In this document: piece by piece, positions 27,969 through 37,626 of the stretch | Layout: each line of letters begins with the position of its first letter | How positions within the stretch are numbered: position 1 is the first letter of the stretch | Source: Microcaldota archaeon | GTDB taxonomy: Archaea > Micrarchaeota > Micrarchaeia > Micrarchaeales > CABMGC01 | Assembly (NCBI GenBank): GCA_021848065.1 | Contig: JAJZNA010000006.1 | Coordinates: 25,616 to 78,895, forward strand | Direction: 5' to 3' | Length of the DNA stretch: 53,280 nucleotides | Notes under the pieces: model-generated | What the model saw: the letters and a program-made list of their open reading frames with translations, nothing else | The model's database searches: none | What the model was told of the DNA's origin: nothing | Made by a program: the position numbers and the translations under genes

Positions 27969-28832
27969 ATGATAAAGGCAGTAATTCTTGATGTTGACGG
28001 TGTAATTGTTGGGGAAAAAATAGGATATAATTCGCCATATCCCCATTCAAATGTACTTCGAGCACTGAAAACAGTTAGAGGAAAGGGAATACCTATTGCT
28101 CTTTGCACTGCAAAGCCACATTATGCTATTCAGGAGATAATAAAAAGAGCAGATTTACACAATCCGCACATTGCTGACGCTGGAGCAGTAATTATCGATC
28201 CGATTGATAATATATTTGTAGAAGAACATATAATTGAAGAAACCCTCGCAAAGAAAGTTTTAGAGACATGTATGCAGAATAAGATATACGTCGAATTCTA
28301 TACCGTTGATGACTACTTTATCCAACGGAGTGAAATATCAGCTATAACAAAGAAACATGCACATATTCTACAACGGAAACCAAAAGAACTTACGGACGCT
28401 GTTAAAGAGAGCACTAAGTATTCTATTACAAAGATTATGCCCATTTCGCTTAATGAGGATGACAAAAAAAGAGTGTCGAAGGTTTTAACACAATTTGATA
28501 ATGAACTTTCTATTAGTTGGGGAGTTCACCCTGTTGCATTACCATTACAGTTTGGCATTGTTACAGCAAAGGGAAGTTCCAAAAAGGAAGGGGCAGAAAC
28601 GATAGCAAGAAGCTTGAAGGTACCGATGGAGGATGTACTTGGAATAGGAGATAGTACGAGCGATTGGAAGTTTATTTCACATTGTGGTTATGGGGCGACA
28701 GTATCAAATGGAAGTAAAGACCTGAAAGACCGTCTAAAATCAAAGGATATAGGAAAATACCATATAAGCGACAAATCTGTCGATCAAAATGGTATTCTAG
28801 AAATACTGAAATATTTCTCTTTAATATCTTAA
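27969..28832 (+). CDS. HAD-superfamily (Cof-like) hydrolase in AT-rich context
   Basis: KAVILDVDGVIVGE; LGIGDSTSDWKFISHCGYGATVSNGSKDLK. Confidence 0.85.
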   Translation: MIKAVILDVDGVIVGEKIGYNSPYPHSNVLRALKTVRGKGIPIALCTAKPHYAIQEIIKRADLHNPHIADAGAVIIDPIDNIFVEEHIIEETLAKKVLETCMQNKIYVEFYTVDDYFIQRSEISAITKKHAHILQRKPKELTDAVKESTKYSITKIMPISLNEDDKKRVSKVLTQFDNELSISWGVHPVALPLQFGIVTAKGSSKKEGAETIARSLKVPMEDVLGIGDSTSDWKFISHCGYGATVSNGSKDLKDRLKSKDIGKYHISDKSVDQNGILEILKYFSLIS

Positions 28833-28857
28833 GAAACTCCTTTTGTTGGGCTAATAA

Positions 28858-28934
28858 GCGTTAATAACCGCTTCACTGGCGTTCTGCGACTTCATTAGAG
28901 GATATCCTTCAGCGCTTGAAACGCTACCTTGTCA
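28858..28934. repeat. Imperfect direct repeat copy 1
   Basis: Aligns to 29676-29755; shares exact 22-mer CAGCGCTTGAAACGCTACCTTG (28910-28931). Confidence 0.75.
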
Positions 28935-28967
28935 TATGCTTAAGCCTACACTGAATAGACGAAGTAG

Positions 28968-29369
28968 CTATAAAACTTTTACTGGAATCCCAAATTCTGC
29001 TTCTAAAATTTTGAAATGTTTTGAGTCCTTAGTCAAAATGGTCGCCCCTTTTTCCAGCGCATGCATTGCTATTATTATGTCAACGTCATCTACTTTCTTT
29101 CCTTTCACTATCAGCTTTGCTGCAATATCTGCAGCTTTAATAGCATCTGAATAGTTCAGAGTAACCGTTTCTATCTGCGCAAAGAATAATGATGCATGTA
29201 TGTAAGAGTTTTTAAAACCCTTAAGCTCGTTGTATTTCTCTCCTGTAAGTACTTCGTACGCACATAGTGCGTCAGTATACATTGCTTCAGCCCCTGTTAG
29301 GTTATCCTTTACCTGTTGGTTGCCTTTTAGGAACTCTATTACAATAGAGGAATCAAGAAAAAGCTTCAA
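28968..29369 (-). CDS. vapC: PIN-domain toxin, VapC family
   Basis: MKLFLDSSIVIEFLKG; VDDVDIIIAMHALEKGATILTKDSKHF. Confidence 0.9.
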   Translation of the reverse strand: MKLFLDSSIVIEFLKGNQQVKDNLTGAEAMYTDALCAYEVLTGEKYNELKGFKNSYIHASLFFAQIETVTLNYSDAIKAADIAAKLIVKGKKVDDVDIIIAMHALEKGATILTKDSKHFKILEAEFGIPVKVL

Positions 29370-29586
29370 GGCGATGCACCCTAAATTGCTTTCTGCGTTT
29401 TGCTACAAACTTCTGAAGCTGATCCGCCTCTTCCTTATCCATTATGCCGAAAAACTGCTCAATATCAGAAAATTTTGTTCCCTTTACCTTGTCTGCCATG
29501 TCCGAAAGCAATTCGGTAAAGCTCTTCTTGCCCTTTATTGCAGTCAGTTTTTCGTATGTCTCATCACTTACCATGATGCTCTTCAT
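29353..29586 (-). CDS. vapB: VapB-type antitoxin
   Basis: SIMVSDETYEKLTAIKGKKSFTELLSDM; overlaps vapC start. Confidence 0.85.
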   Translation of the reverse strand: MKSIMVSDETYEKLTAIKGKKSFTELLSDMADKVKGTKFSDIEQFFGIMDKEEADQLQKFVAKRRKQFRVHRLEAFS

Positions 29587-29675
29587 TTTCTCATCTATAT
29601 ATAGACTATATACATATAAATATTTTTCTATAGTGGTGTTGTCCAATGGATACCAACACGCCAGTTGATTTGTGA

Positions 29676-29755
29676 GCCCTGATAACCCCTTCACAGGCTC
29701 TTTGCGACTGCATCAGAGAATATCTTTAACCAGCGCTTGAAACGCTACCTTGGCG
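29676..29755. repeat. Imperfect direct repeat copy 2
   Basis: Aligns to 28858-28934; its end CTACCTTGGCGT (29745-29756) also matches the 3' end of tRNA-Ser (27796-27807). Confidence 0.75.
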
Positions 29756-29826
29756 TATCTTTTCTATATGGAACCCACCACCCTCTTGGTGCAGAGAGAA
29801 TTTTGCAGGGCATGGCGCAATGTGCA

Positions 29827-30309
29827 TCACTCATGCACTATGGAACGTTCCAGAATTTCTGCGGCTTGCGAAGCGTCACCATATCCCAATACGGCATTAT
29901 TTGCGCCGGGGATTCCATCCCTGTTGTGCTTGATCAATTCTGATAGATATTTACTTTGAGCAGTAGGCATTTCTGAAATTCTGGAGAGGTTTGACAGGCT
30001 CTTATCCGAAGCGTCCACGGAGATTATCTTGTCGTCTTCGCCCATTTCGTCACGGACGTACAGCACCCCGATGACCCTTGCAGACAAAAGCTCTGCCACT
30101 TTCAGTGGCCTTGAGCTTATGACAAAGGCATCGAGCTCTTCGCCGTCGCCGCTCTTCGTGCCGGGGATGCAGCCGTAATTGAATGGATGCGCCAAGTCCG
30201 CAGATAGCCTTCTCTGCAGAGCCATTTCGCCATCCGCATTGATTGCATATTTCAGGTTCGATCCTGCAATAAGCTCTATGCGCACATGAACAAGCAATAG
30301 GTTTTTCAT
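29827..30309 (-). CDS. Divergent inorganic pyrophosphatase paralog
   Basis: VRIELIAGSNLKYAI, NYGCIPGT, GDGEELDAFVI, VRDEMGEDDKII; several active-site positions changed. Confidence 0.82.
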   Translation of the reverse strand: MKNLLLVHVRIELIAGSNLKYAINADGEMALQRRLSADLAHPFNYGCIPGTKSGDGEELDAFVISSRPLKVAELLSARVIGVLYVRDEMGEDDKIISVDASDKSLSNLSRISEMPTAQSKYLSELIKHNRDGIPGANNAVLGYGDASQAAEILERSIVHE

Positions 30310-30382
30310 CAGATCAGCTTGCCGGGTCACTACAGTATGTCGGCTCGCAAACATTTATATTGATAAATGAAGAGATACAGGA

Positions 30383-33300
30383 ATGGGGACGCAGCTTCTT
30401 AGCGATAGTACTCCATCCGGAGGTGCTAGTCTGTCAAGCCGTATTGTAGTGGCCTTCAAAAAAGGGGAAATGGACCCGCTAGGCTCATCCTTGGAAAAAT
30501 CGGTTGGGAGATTCCTTAACATACATGCCCAGAGCATAAGGACAAGGAGAGTATACACAATTAATGCAGAAATAAGCAAGAATGAGGCAGACAGCCTTGC
30601 AGCAAACCTATTCGTTGACCCGGTCACCGAATGCCGCGCGAAGGATAGCGACAATGGCTTTGATTGGATTGTCGAAGTAGGGTACAAGCCAGGCGTTACC
30701 GACCCGGTGGGCAAGACGGCTTCTTCAGCAGCAAGGGAGATATTGGGAAGCAAAGCAGAATACGGGATTGGAACCGCTACGCAGTACCTTGTAAAGGGAG
30801 TTGGCAGGGAGGCAATTGACAGGATGGTCAACGAATTGCTCGTGAATCCGCTTATTGAGAATGTTAGGGTGTTTAGCAGGGAGGAAGTGCATGCATCTGG
30901 CATAAAGGCATTGCATTACGAACTAGGCGGCAGGGCAGTCCCGCAGGTAGGAGTTCGTGACCTGAATGTCAGCGACGATGAACTGGTTGGGATCAGCCGC
31001 AAGGGAGTGCTCTCCCTGAGCCTTGGGGAGATGAAGACAATACAGAAGCACACCCAGAGCATGCAGTTCACCGAATCGAGGAAAAAGATAGGGATGCCGC
31101 AAGAGTTCCTAAACAAGCTCACCGATGCGGAACTCGAAGTGATAGCACAGACACAATCAGAGCACTGCAAGCACAAGATCTTTAACGGCAACATAAGGTA
31201 CTCAGAAGATGGTGGCCAGGAGGAGGAAATCAACGGGCTGTTCGGCACATACATAAAGGCACCTACGGAGAGGATGCTCGCACAATATCCGTGGATACTG
31301 TCGGCGTTCAGCGACAACGCAGGCATAGTCGACTTCGGCAATGGCATGCTTATAGCTGACAAGGCTGAGACACACAATGCGCCGTCTGCGCTGGACCCGT
31401 ATGGAGGGGCAATAACGGGCATACTTGGAGTCAACAGGGATGTACTTGGAGCAGGGCTGGGTGCCAAGCCGATACTGAACATATTTGGCTACTGCTTTGG
31501 CAATCCTTTCTACAGCGGAGAGCTGAAAGGAGGCATACTGCATCCGTCAAGGATAAGGAACGGGGTGCATAGGGGTGTGATAGACGGGGGCAACCAAAGC
31601 GGGATACCGCTTGCTGACGGATTCGAGATATTTGACGATAGGTACGGATTCAGGCCGCTGGTTTATTGCGGTACGATAGGGATTATGCCAAAGTCAATAC
31701 TTGGAAGGAGTTCCTATGTAAAGAAGGCTGAGCCTGGAGACGCGGTAGTTATGGTTGGCGGTAGGATAGGCAAGGACGGGATACATGGAAACACGTTTGC
31801 ATCTGAGGCCCTTACAAGCAACTCTCCAGTGCAGGCCGTGCAGATAGGCGATTCCATAACCCAGAAAGTCATGGCGGATTTCCTTATAGAGGCGAGGGAC
31901 CTGGGCCTCTACAGGAGCATAACAGACAATGGGGCAGGAGGCCTCTCTTCCTCAGTGGGTGAGATGGCGAAGGATACCGGAGGCTGCACCATGGACCTTG
32001 AAAAGGCCCCGCTGAAATACAGCGGGCTTGAGCCATGGGAGATACTGGTGTCAGAATCGCAGGAAAGGATGACACTTGCAGTGGAGCCTGCAAAAGTAGA
32101 TGAGTTGGTAAAGCTCGCTGCAAAGAGAGGGGTGGAGGCCACTGTAATAGGGGAGTTCAATGGCTCAGGGATGTTTCACGTCAAGTACGGGCAGATGACA
32201 GTGGCATACCTTGACATGGGATTCCTTCATGGAGGGTTCCCCAAGATGGATATGGAAGCCCAATGGAAGACGGTTCTCCATGATGAGCCGGATTTTAAGA
32301 GCCCGGAGAAGCTTGATGGCACACTGAAAGAGATGCTCGCAAGATTGAACATATGCTCCAAGGAGTACCGCATGAGGCAGTACGACCATGAAGTGAAGGC
32401 CCTCAGCGTGGTGAAGCCATTTGTAGGGAAGGATTTGGACACCCCTAGCGATGCTACCGTGTCCATCATCAGACCGGGCAGCACCGAAGGGATAGTAGTG
32501 GCACGAGGCATGAACCCGTACTACTCCGACATTGACACTTACCACATGACAGCATCTGTGATAGACGAAGCCATACGCAGGGCCGTGGCAGTAGGCGCAA
32601 AGCTCCCCAGCAACAAGGATATCATGTATGCGCTGGACAACTTCTGCTGGAATTTGGCAGCAGTCGATTCTGACGAGGGAAAGCTCAAGATGGGGCAGCT
32701 GGTGAGGTCGAACCGCGCGCTGGCAGAGTACTGTGAGGCATTCGGCGTGCCGTGCATATCCGGTAAGGACAGCATGAAGAACGTCTGGAAGCTCAAGGAG
32801 AAGCTCGGGGACAAGGAGATAGAGAAGGTAATTTCGATACCGCCTACCCTCCTGTTCTCAGTGAGGGCAAAGATGGAGGACGTTAGCAGGGCAGTGACCA
32901 TGGACGCCAAGAAGGATGGGGACATAGTGTACGCGGTTGGTATGACTTATGATGAGCTTGGTGCATCTGAATATTTTGCATATATGGGGGAAAAGGCACG
33001 GGGTACGCCGTATATAGGAAACAGGGTGCCCAAGGTGGATGCACACAGGGCCAAGGAGACATATTCGGCGCTGGGGCGCGCAGTGGAGACTGGATGCATA
33101 GCCTCTGCGCACACACCGACAATTGGGGGGCTCGGAGTTGCAGCTGCGCAAAGCGCATTCGCCGGAGGGCTCGGTATGGAGATGGACCTTGCAAAAGTCC
33201 CATATTCAGGACAGGGTAGGGACGATTACATAATGTTCTCACAGTCTAACAGCAGATTCATTGTCACTGTGCCTCCTGAGAGGAAACGTGAATTCGAAGA

Positions 33301-33448
33301 CATCATGAAAGGCACAGTATTCGCAGAGGTAGGCAGGATAGATGGGAGCGGTATGCTTAGGGTAAAGGGCCTTTCTGGGGCATATGTAATTGACTCGGAC
33401 CTTGCCATGCTCAAAGATGCGTGGAAGAGGACGCTTGAGGGAGTATGA
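30383..33448 (+). CDS. purL: Phosphoribosylformylglycinamidine synthase with N-terminal PurS-like region fused to PurL
   Basis: AQTQSEHCKHKIF; AETHNAPSALDPYGGAITG; 1021 aa; N-terminal PurS-like segment. Confidence 0.92.
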   Translation: MGTQLLSDSTPSGGASLSSRIVVAFKKGEMDPLGSSLEKSVGRFLNIHAQSIRTRRVYTINAEISKNEADSLAANLFVDPVTECRAKDSDNGFDWIVEVGYKPGVTDPVGKTASSAAREILGSKAEYGIGTATQYLVKGVGREAIDRMVNELLVNPLIENVRVFSREEVHASGIKALHYELGGRAVPQVGVRDLNVSDDELVGISRKGVLSLSLGEMKTIQKHTQSMQFTESRKKIGMPQEFLNKLTDAELEVIAQTQSEHCKHKIFNGNIRYSEDGGQEEEINGLFGTYIKAPTERMLAQYPWILSAFSDNAGIVDFGNGMLIADKAETHNAPSALDPYGGAITGILGVNRDVLGAGLGAKPILNIFGYCFGNPFYSGELKGGILHPSRIRNGVHRGVIDGGNQSGIPLADGFEIFDDRYGFRPLVYCGTIGIMPKSILGRSSYVKKAEPGDAVVMVGGRIGKDGIHGNTFASEALTSNSPVQAVQIGDSITQKVMADFLIEARDLGLYRSITDNGAGGLSSSVGEMAKDTGGCTMDLEKAPLKYSGLEPWEILVSESQERMTLAVEPAKVDELVKLAAKRGVEATVIGEFNGSGMFHVKYGQMTVAYLDMGFLHGGFPKMDMEAQWKTVLHDEPDFKSPEKLDGTLKEMLARLNICSKEYRMRQYDHEVKALSVVKPFVGKDLDTPSDATVSIIRPGSTEGIVVARGMNPYYSDIDTYHMTASVIDEAIRRAVAVGAKLPSNKDIMYALDNFCWNLAAVDSDEGKLKMGQLVRSNRALAEYCEAFGVPCISGKDSMKNVWKLKEKLGDKEIEKVISIPPTLLFSVRAKMEDVSRAVTMDAKKDGDIVYAVGMTYDELGASEYFAYMGEKARGTPYIGNRVPKVDAHRAKETYSALGRAVETGCIASAHTPTIGGLGVAAAQSAFAGGLGMEMDLAKVPYSGQGRDDYIMFSQSNSRFIVTVPPERKREFEDIMKGTVFAEVGRIDGSGMLRVKGLSGAYVIDSDLAMLKDAWKRTLEGV

Positions 33449-34273
33449 ATGGCGGACAACAATAAAGTAAAGGTGCTCATACCTTCAGGCTACGGCCTTA
33501 ACTGTGAGGAGGAGACGGCGTTCGGATATAGGATGGCAGGGGCTGATGCGGACATAGTGCACATCAATGACATAATAGAAAAGCCGGGTACGATGGATGA
33601 CTACCATATACTGGCGCTCGTTGGCGGATTCTCTGATGGGGACCATATCGCTTCTGGGAAGGTCCACGCAAACAGGCTGAAATACAGGCTGGGCGAGCCG
33701 CTGCAGAAGTTCATAGATGAGGGGAAGTTGATTATAGGAGTGTGCAACGGATTCCAGGCAATGATCAAATCAGGCATTCTTCCAGCCGTTGGCAAGGACT
33801 ACGCAAGGCAGACGGTTACGCTTACGTACAATGATTCGGGCAAATTTGAGGACAGATGGGTGCACCTTAAATCCAACCCAAAATCCAATTGCATATGGAC
33901 TGCAGGCATAGACAGGCTTTACCTTCCGGTAAGGCATGGGGAAGGGAAGGTAAGGATACAGGATGAGAATGTGCTTAACAGCATCACATCCTCAGGGCAG
34001 ATAGCCCTTTATTATTCGATTCCTGAAAGCGGGGAGATAGCAATGGAAAAGGACTATCCACACAACCCAAACGGCTCTGCGCTAGGCATAGCGGGGCTCG
34101 CGGATCCTACAGGCAGGATCTTCGGGATGATGCCGCACTGGGAGGGATTCATGTCCCCATATAACCACCCTGCCTGGACCAGGCTGAAGAGGGAAGGCAC
34201 TCTCCCACGCGAAGGCCCGGGACTTGCAATAGCACGCAATGGAGTGAGGTATGCGGCAGAGAGACTGGTGTGA
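33449..34273 (+). CDS. purQ: Phosphoribosylformylglycinamidine synthase subunit PurQ
   Basis: VLIPSGYGLNCEEETAFGYRMAGAD; IIGVCNGFQAMIKSGILP; FGMMPHWEG. Confidence 0.93.
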   Translation: MADNNKVKVLIPSGYGLNCEEETAFGYRMAGADADIVHINDIIEKPGTMDDYHILALVGGFSDGDHIASGKVHANRLKYRLGEPLQKFIDEGKLIIGVCNGFQAMIKSGILPAVGKDYARQTVTLTYNDSGKFEDRWVHLKSNPKSNCIWTAGIDRLYLPVRHGEGKVRIQDENVLNSITSSGQIALYYSIPESGEIAMEKDYPHNPNGSALGIAGLADPTGRIFGMMPHWEGFMSPYNHPAWTRLKREGTLPREGPGLAIARNGVRYAAERLV

Positions 34274-35916
34274 CGCACATGCCAAAGATCAGAACATATC
34301 TTGACGTGGTCCCTGAAAGCGTTAAGGAGGATGTGTCACGCGAATGGGGGGAGAGGAAGAAAGAGACCATGGCATTCGCGAAGGAGCATGGAATAGAGAT
34401 AGGCGTTGGGGAGTCGTTCAACAAGGTGGTTACATTCTCCCTTTCAAGCGGTTACTACCACATGTTTTCAGGCATAACGTCCATCGCAGACATATCAGCA
34501 TTGGACGAAGTGAAAGGCAAGGTATCGGAATTGATAGCCAGGATGGCACATGACGAGGCAAGGAGAGGGTGTGTTCCGCTTATGGCATCCAACCTCTGTG
34601 ACTGGGATTCTGGATACGCAAAGAGCGTGGGCGCTAGCAGGGTGCTGAGCGATGCGATAATTTCGGCATGCGCAAAGGATAGGATAATACTTACTGGTGG
34701 GGAGACGGCAAACCTGGGAGACCAGATGAAGGGCAAGGGAATGGGATGGATGTTCACACTCCTGTCGAGATACGATGGCAAAATGCCTGGAGATGAGAAT
34801 GCTTATGGGGGAATGGACCTTGATCTCCAAGAGACTTTTGGGTTTGTGGCGGATAGAGGCAGGTTCGGAATTGTCAACTGTAATGGAATGCCGCTACTTC
34901 ACGTCAAGAACCCATCAAAATTCATAATCACGGCAGACGGTTCGGGGTCGAAGTCGATAGTTTGCGATAACATAGAAAAGAGGACAGACATATATGACAC
35001 TCTTGCAAGCGCAGGGGATGACCCCACACGGGACGGGGCGTTTCCGGTAGTTGCAAGCATAGGCGTGCACGCGGGCTCCGCTTCGGGAAAGGCGCAGATG
35101 CTTGGATACATGAAGGATGCGGCGAGGTCATGCATGCTACCGCTTGTAGGGTCTGTCTTCGATACCGCGCCTGACGTATACACGTACACGCTTAACGGAA
35201 CCGTCCTTAGTGAGGTCGTGGATATGGCAGGGCTGGACGGAAAGGGCATCTCCCCTGGCCTATCCCTGGTCATACTCTATGAACGCCAGAGGACCAATGG
35301 AATAACCCTTCAGAGAAGGGTGCTTGAGGAGGCCTTTGGAAAGGACTGGCATGGCATGAAACTGGACGAGGCAATAGGCATTATTGAAGGGGAATTGGGG
35401 GAGGGATACGCCAGTGGAAAGATACACGACCAGAACACCACGCTTGGCGAGATGGTGGCGCTGCCTTCCACACCATACTTCAGGATAGACCACAGAATGC
35501 CAAGAAGCATAATGGAAACGGTCAAACTGAAAATAAATGTATCGAGCGGTGGGCTCGTGGGCAAGACACGAAGATGTCTCGAGCCCATGGGAATTGGAGC
35601 AGAATATTCTAATCTATTCGAGGCACCTGACTTGGTTCTCCTGGTGCAGATGTCCAGCAGGCTGCGTAAATCCAGGGGTAGGATAAGCGACGAGGTAAGC
35701 TACCACACCTGGGGATGCGGGGTAGGATACGTGATAGGCACCAGCGACCCCGAGGGGGTTGTGGCACATTATACTGGCAACGGAATACGCGCAGTTGTTG
35801 GAGGAAGCATAATAGCAGAGCGGGGGATACGCGTGTCGTCCAAGGGTCTCGATTCAATGGACGTTGGCGGCACACAGGTTCTCAGATACAGGTACACGGA
35901 TAGGCCGCTGGGATAA
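34270..35916 (+). CDS. purM: AIR synthase (PurM)-family protein, atypically long (548 aa)
   Basis: ILTGGETANLGDQM; FIITADGSGSKSIV; PurM-position in purine operon. Confidence 0.72.
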   Translation: MTHMPKIRTYLDVVPESVKEDVSREWGERKKETMAFAKEHGIEIGVGESFNKVVTFSLSSGYYHMFSGITSIADISALDEVKGKVSELIARMAHDEARRGCVPLMASNLCDWDSGYAKSVGASRVLSDAIISACAKDRIILTGGETANLGDQMKGKGMGWMFTLLSRYDGKMPGDENAYGGMDLDLQETFGFVADRGRFGIVNCNGMPLLHVKNPSKFIITADGSGSKSIVCDNIEKRTDIYDTLASAGDDPTRDGAFPVVASIGVHAGSASGKAQMLGYMKDAARSCMLPLVGSVFDTAPDVYTYTLNGTVLSEVVDMAGLDGKGISPGLSLVILYERQRTNGITLQRRVLEEAFGKDWHGMKLDEAIGIIEGELGEGYASGKIHDQNTTLGEMVALPSTPYFRIDHRMPRSIMETVKLKINVSSGGLVGKTRRCLEPMGIGAEYSNLFEAPDLVLLVQMSSRLRKSRGRISDEVSYHTWGCGVGYVIGTSDPEGVVAHYTGNGIRAVVGGSIIAERGIRVSSKGLDSMDVGGTQVLRYRYTDRPLG

Positions 35917-35932
35917 GTGCGGAATCGGAGCG

Positions 35933-36466
35933 TCACTTCTTCTGCTCCAGGTACGCCTTGTATCCCATCTTCTCTAGCTTTTTGGATTTTTCTGATACGG
36001 AATCTGCCATAGACAGCTGATACCTCTCAAGCCTTGACTGGATAGATTTGTCGCCCGTGCCAAGGATTCTGGCCGCAAGAAGCGCTGCGTTCTTGGCGCC
36101 ATCTATAGCAACTGTAGCCACAGGTATGCCTGCAGGCATCTGCACTATGGACAGGAGCGAGTCTATGCCGCCCAGGTTCTTTAGCTGCCGTGGCACGCCT
36201 ATTACGGGAATGGAAGTCATCGAGGCCACCATGCCAGGAAGGTGTGCGGATCCCCCTGCACACGCTATTATCACCTTGAGCCCGTCCTTGGATGCAGATT
36301 TGGCATAAGAATACATGGCCTCTGGCGTGCGGTGCGCTGACACTATGGATATCTTGTAGGATATCCCGAGCTCTTCGAGCGTCTTTGCGGATTCCTGCAT
36401 AAGCGAAAGGTCGGAGTCCGAGCCCATGATTATTCCTACAAGGGGTTTTTCCATGCCACCAGCCAT
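35933..36466 (-). CDS. purE: N5-carboxyaminoimidazole ribonucleotide mutase
   Basis: [50 protein letters not shown]. Confidence 0.97.
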   Translation of the reverse strand: MAGGMEKPLVGIIMGSDSDLSLMQESAKTLEELGISYKISIVSAHRTPEAMYSYAKSASKDGLKVIIACAGGSAHLPGMVASMTSIPVIGVPRQLKNLGGIDSLLSIVQMPAGIPVATVAIDGAKNAALLAARILGTGDKSIQSRLERYQLSMADSVSEKSKKLEKMGYKAYLEQKK

Positions 36467-36483
36467 AATGATTGTTTACTTCG

Positions 36484-37620
36484 CTACACAGATATATAAT
36501 TCCGCGCGGAAGTTGCCCTTTTTATAGCCTCTTCGGCAGTCCTGCCAGTAGCAGTGATATGGCCCATCTTGCGCCCGGTCCTGGTGTCCTTTTTGCCATA
36601 TATGTGCACCGAGACGCCAGGTATTGACAATGCCTTTTCAAGCCCGGCCACCTTAGCTAGGCCGTTCCTGTTGCCTAGGATATTTACCATGGCAGCATGG
36701 GGCACTAGCATCTCGGTGCTTCCCAATGGAAGCCCCGTCAGTGCCCTTATGTGCTGCTCGAACTGGGACGTGGCACATGCCTCTATGGTGTAGTGCCCAG
36801 AATTGTGCACCCTTGGGGCTATCTCGTTTACCAGGACATTGCCGCGCTTGTCTAGGAACATCTCTATCCCGAACACACCTGCGCCCTCTAGATGGCGCAT
36901 GACGGACAGTGCTACAGAGTTTGCCTTTTTGCGCACGCGGGCGCTTACCCTTGCAGGGGCAATGGTAGTGTGCAGTATGCTGTTAATGTGCACATTCTCG
37001 GACACGGGATATACGGCTATGTTTCCATGCACATCGCGTGCAGCCATGACGGACAGTTCAGTCTTGAATCGCACCAGTCCCTCCAGGTATAAATCCCTGG
37101 TCCCAAGCTTCATCATCGCGGCAGGGATGCCGGCTGCGGAAGTCAGGAGCGCATTGCCATGCCCGTCATAGCCCCCAAAGCGTGCCTTGAGCATGACAGG
37201 ATATCCCAGCCTTTCTGACATATTCTTGATGTCGCTTATGGATCCCACCTCTGCAAATTCTGGGACTGGAATGCCATTGTCGCTTAGGAAGCGCTTCTGC
37301 GAAAGCTTGTCCTTGACCATGCGCAGCGTGCGTGGGGATGGATTGACCGTGACGCCCTTGTCAACAAAGCGCTGCAGTATCTTGTCGTTGGCCAGCTCCC
37401 ATTCGATGGTGATGAAGTCGGATTTTTTGGACAGAGTCCCCATTGCACCCTCATCATCAAGGCTTGCGACTATCTGTTCGTCGCACACTTGCCCTCCGGG
37501 GGAATTTGGTGAAGGATCTATGACAGTGACAATGAACCCCATGCGCTTGGCCTCGAAGGCAAGCATCCTTGCAAGCTGCCCGCCGCCCACGATGCCTATC
37601 CGGTTTTTCATGTGCGCCAT
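36484..37620 (-). CDS. purK: 5-(carboxyamino)imidazole ribonucleotide synthase
   Basis: GIVGGGQLARMLAFEAKRMG; NEIAPRVHNSGHYTIEAC. Confidence 0.97.
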   Translation of the reverse strand: MAHMKNRIGIVGGGQLARMLAFEAKRMGFIVTVIDPSPNSPGGQVCDEQIVASLDDEGAMGTLSKKSDFITIEWELANDKILQRFVDKGVTVNPSPRTLRMVKDKLSQKRFLSDNGIPVPEFAEVGSISDIKNMSERLGYPVMLKARFGGYDGHGNALLTSAAGIPAAMMKLGTRDLYLEGLVRFKTELSVMAARDVHGNIAVYPVSENVHINSILHTTIAPARVSARVRKKANSVALSVMRHLEGAGVFGIEMFLDKRGNVLVNEIAPRVHNSGHYTIEACATSQFEQHIRALTGLPLGSTEMLVPHAAMVNILGNRNGLAKVAGLEKALSIPGVSVHIYGKKDTRTGRKMGHITATGRTAEEAIKRATSARNYISV

Positions 37621-37626
37621 CCCGGA

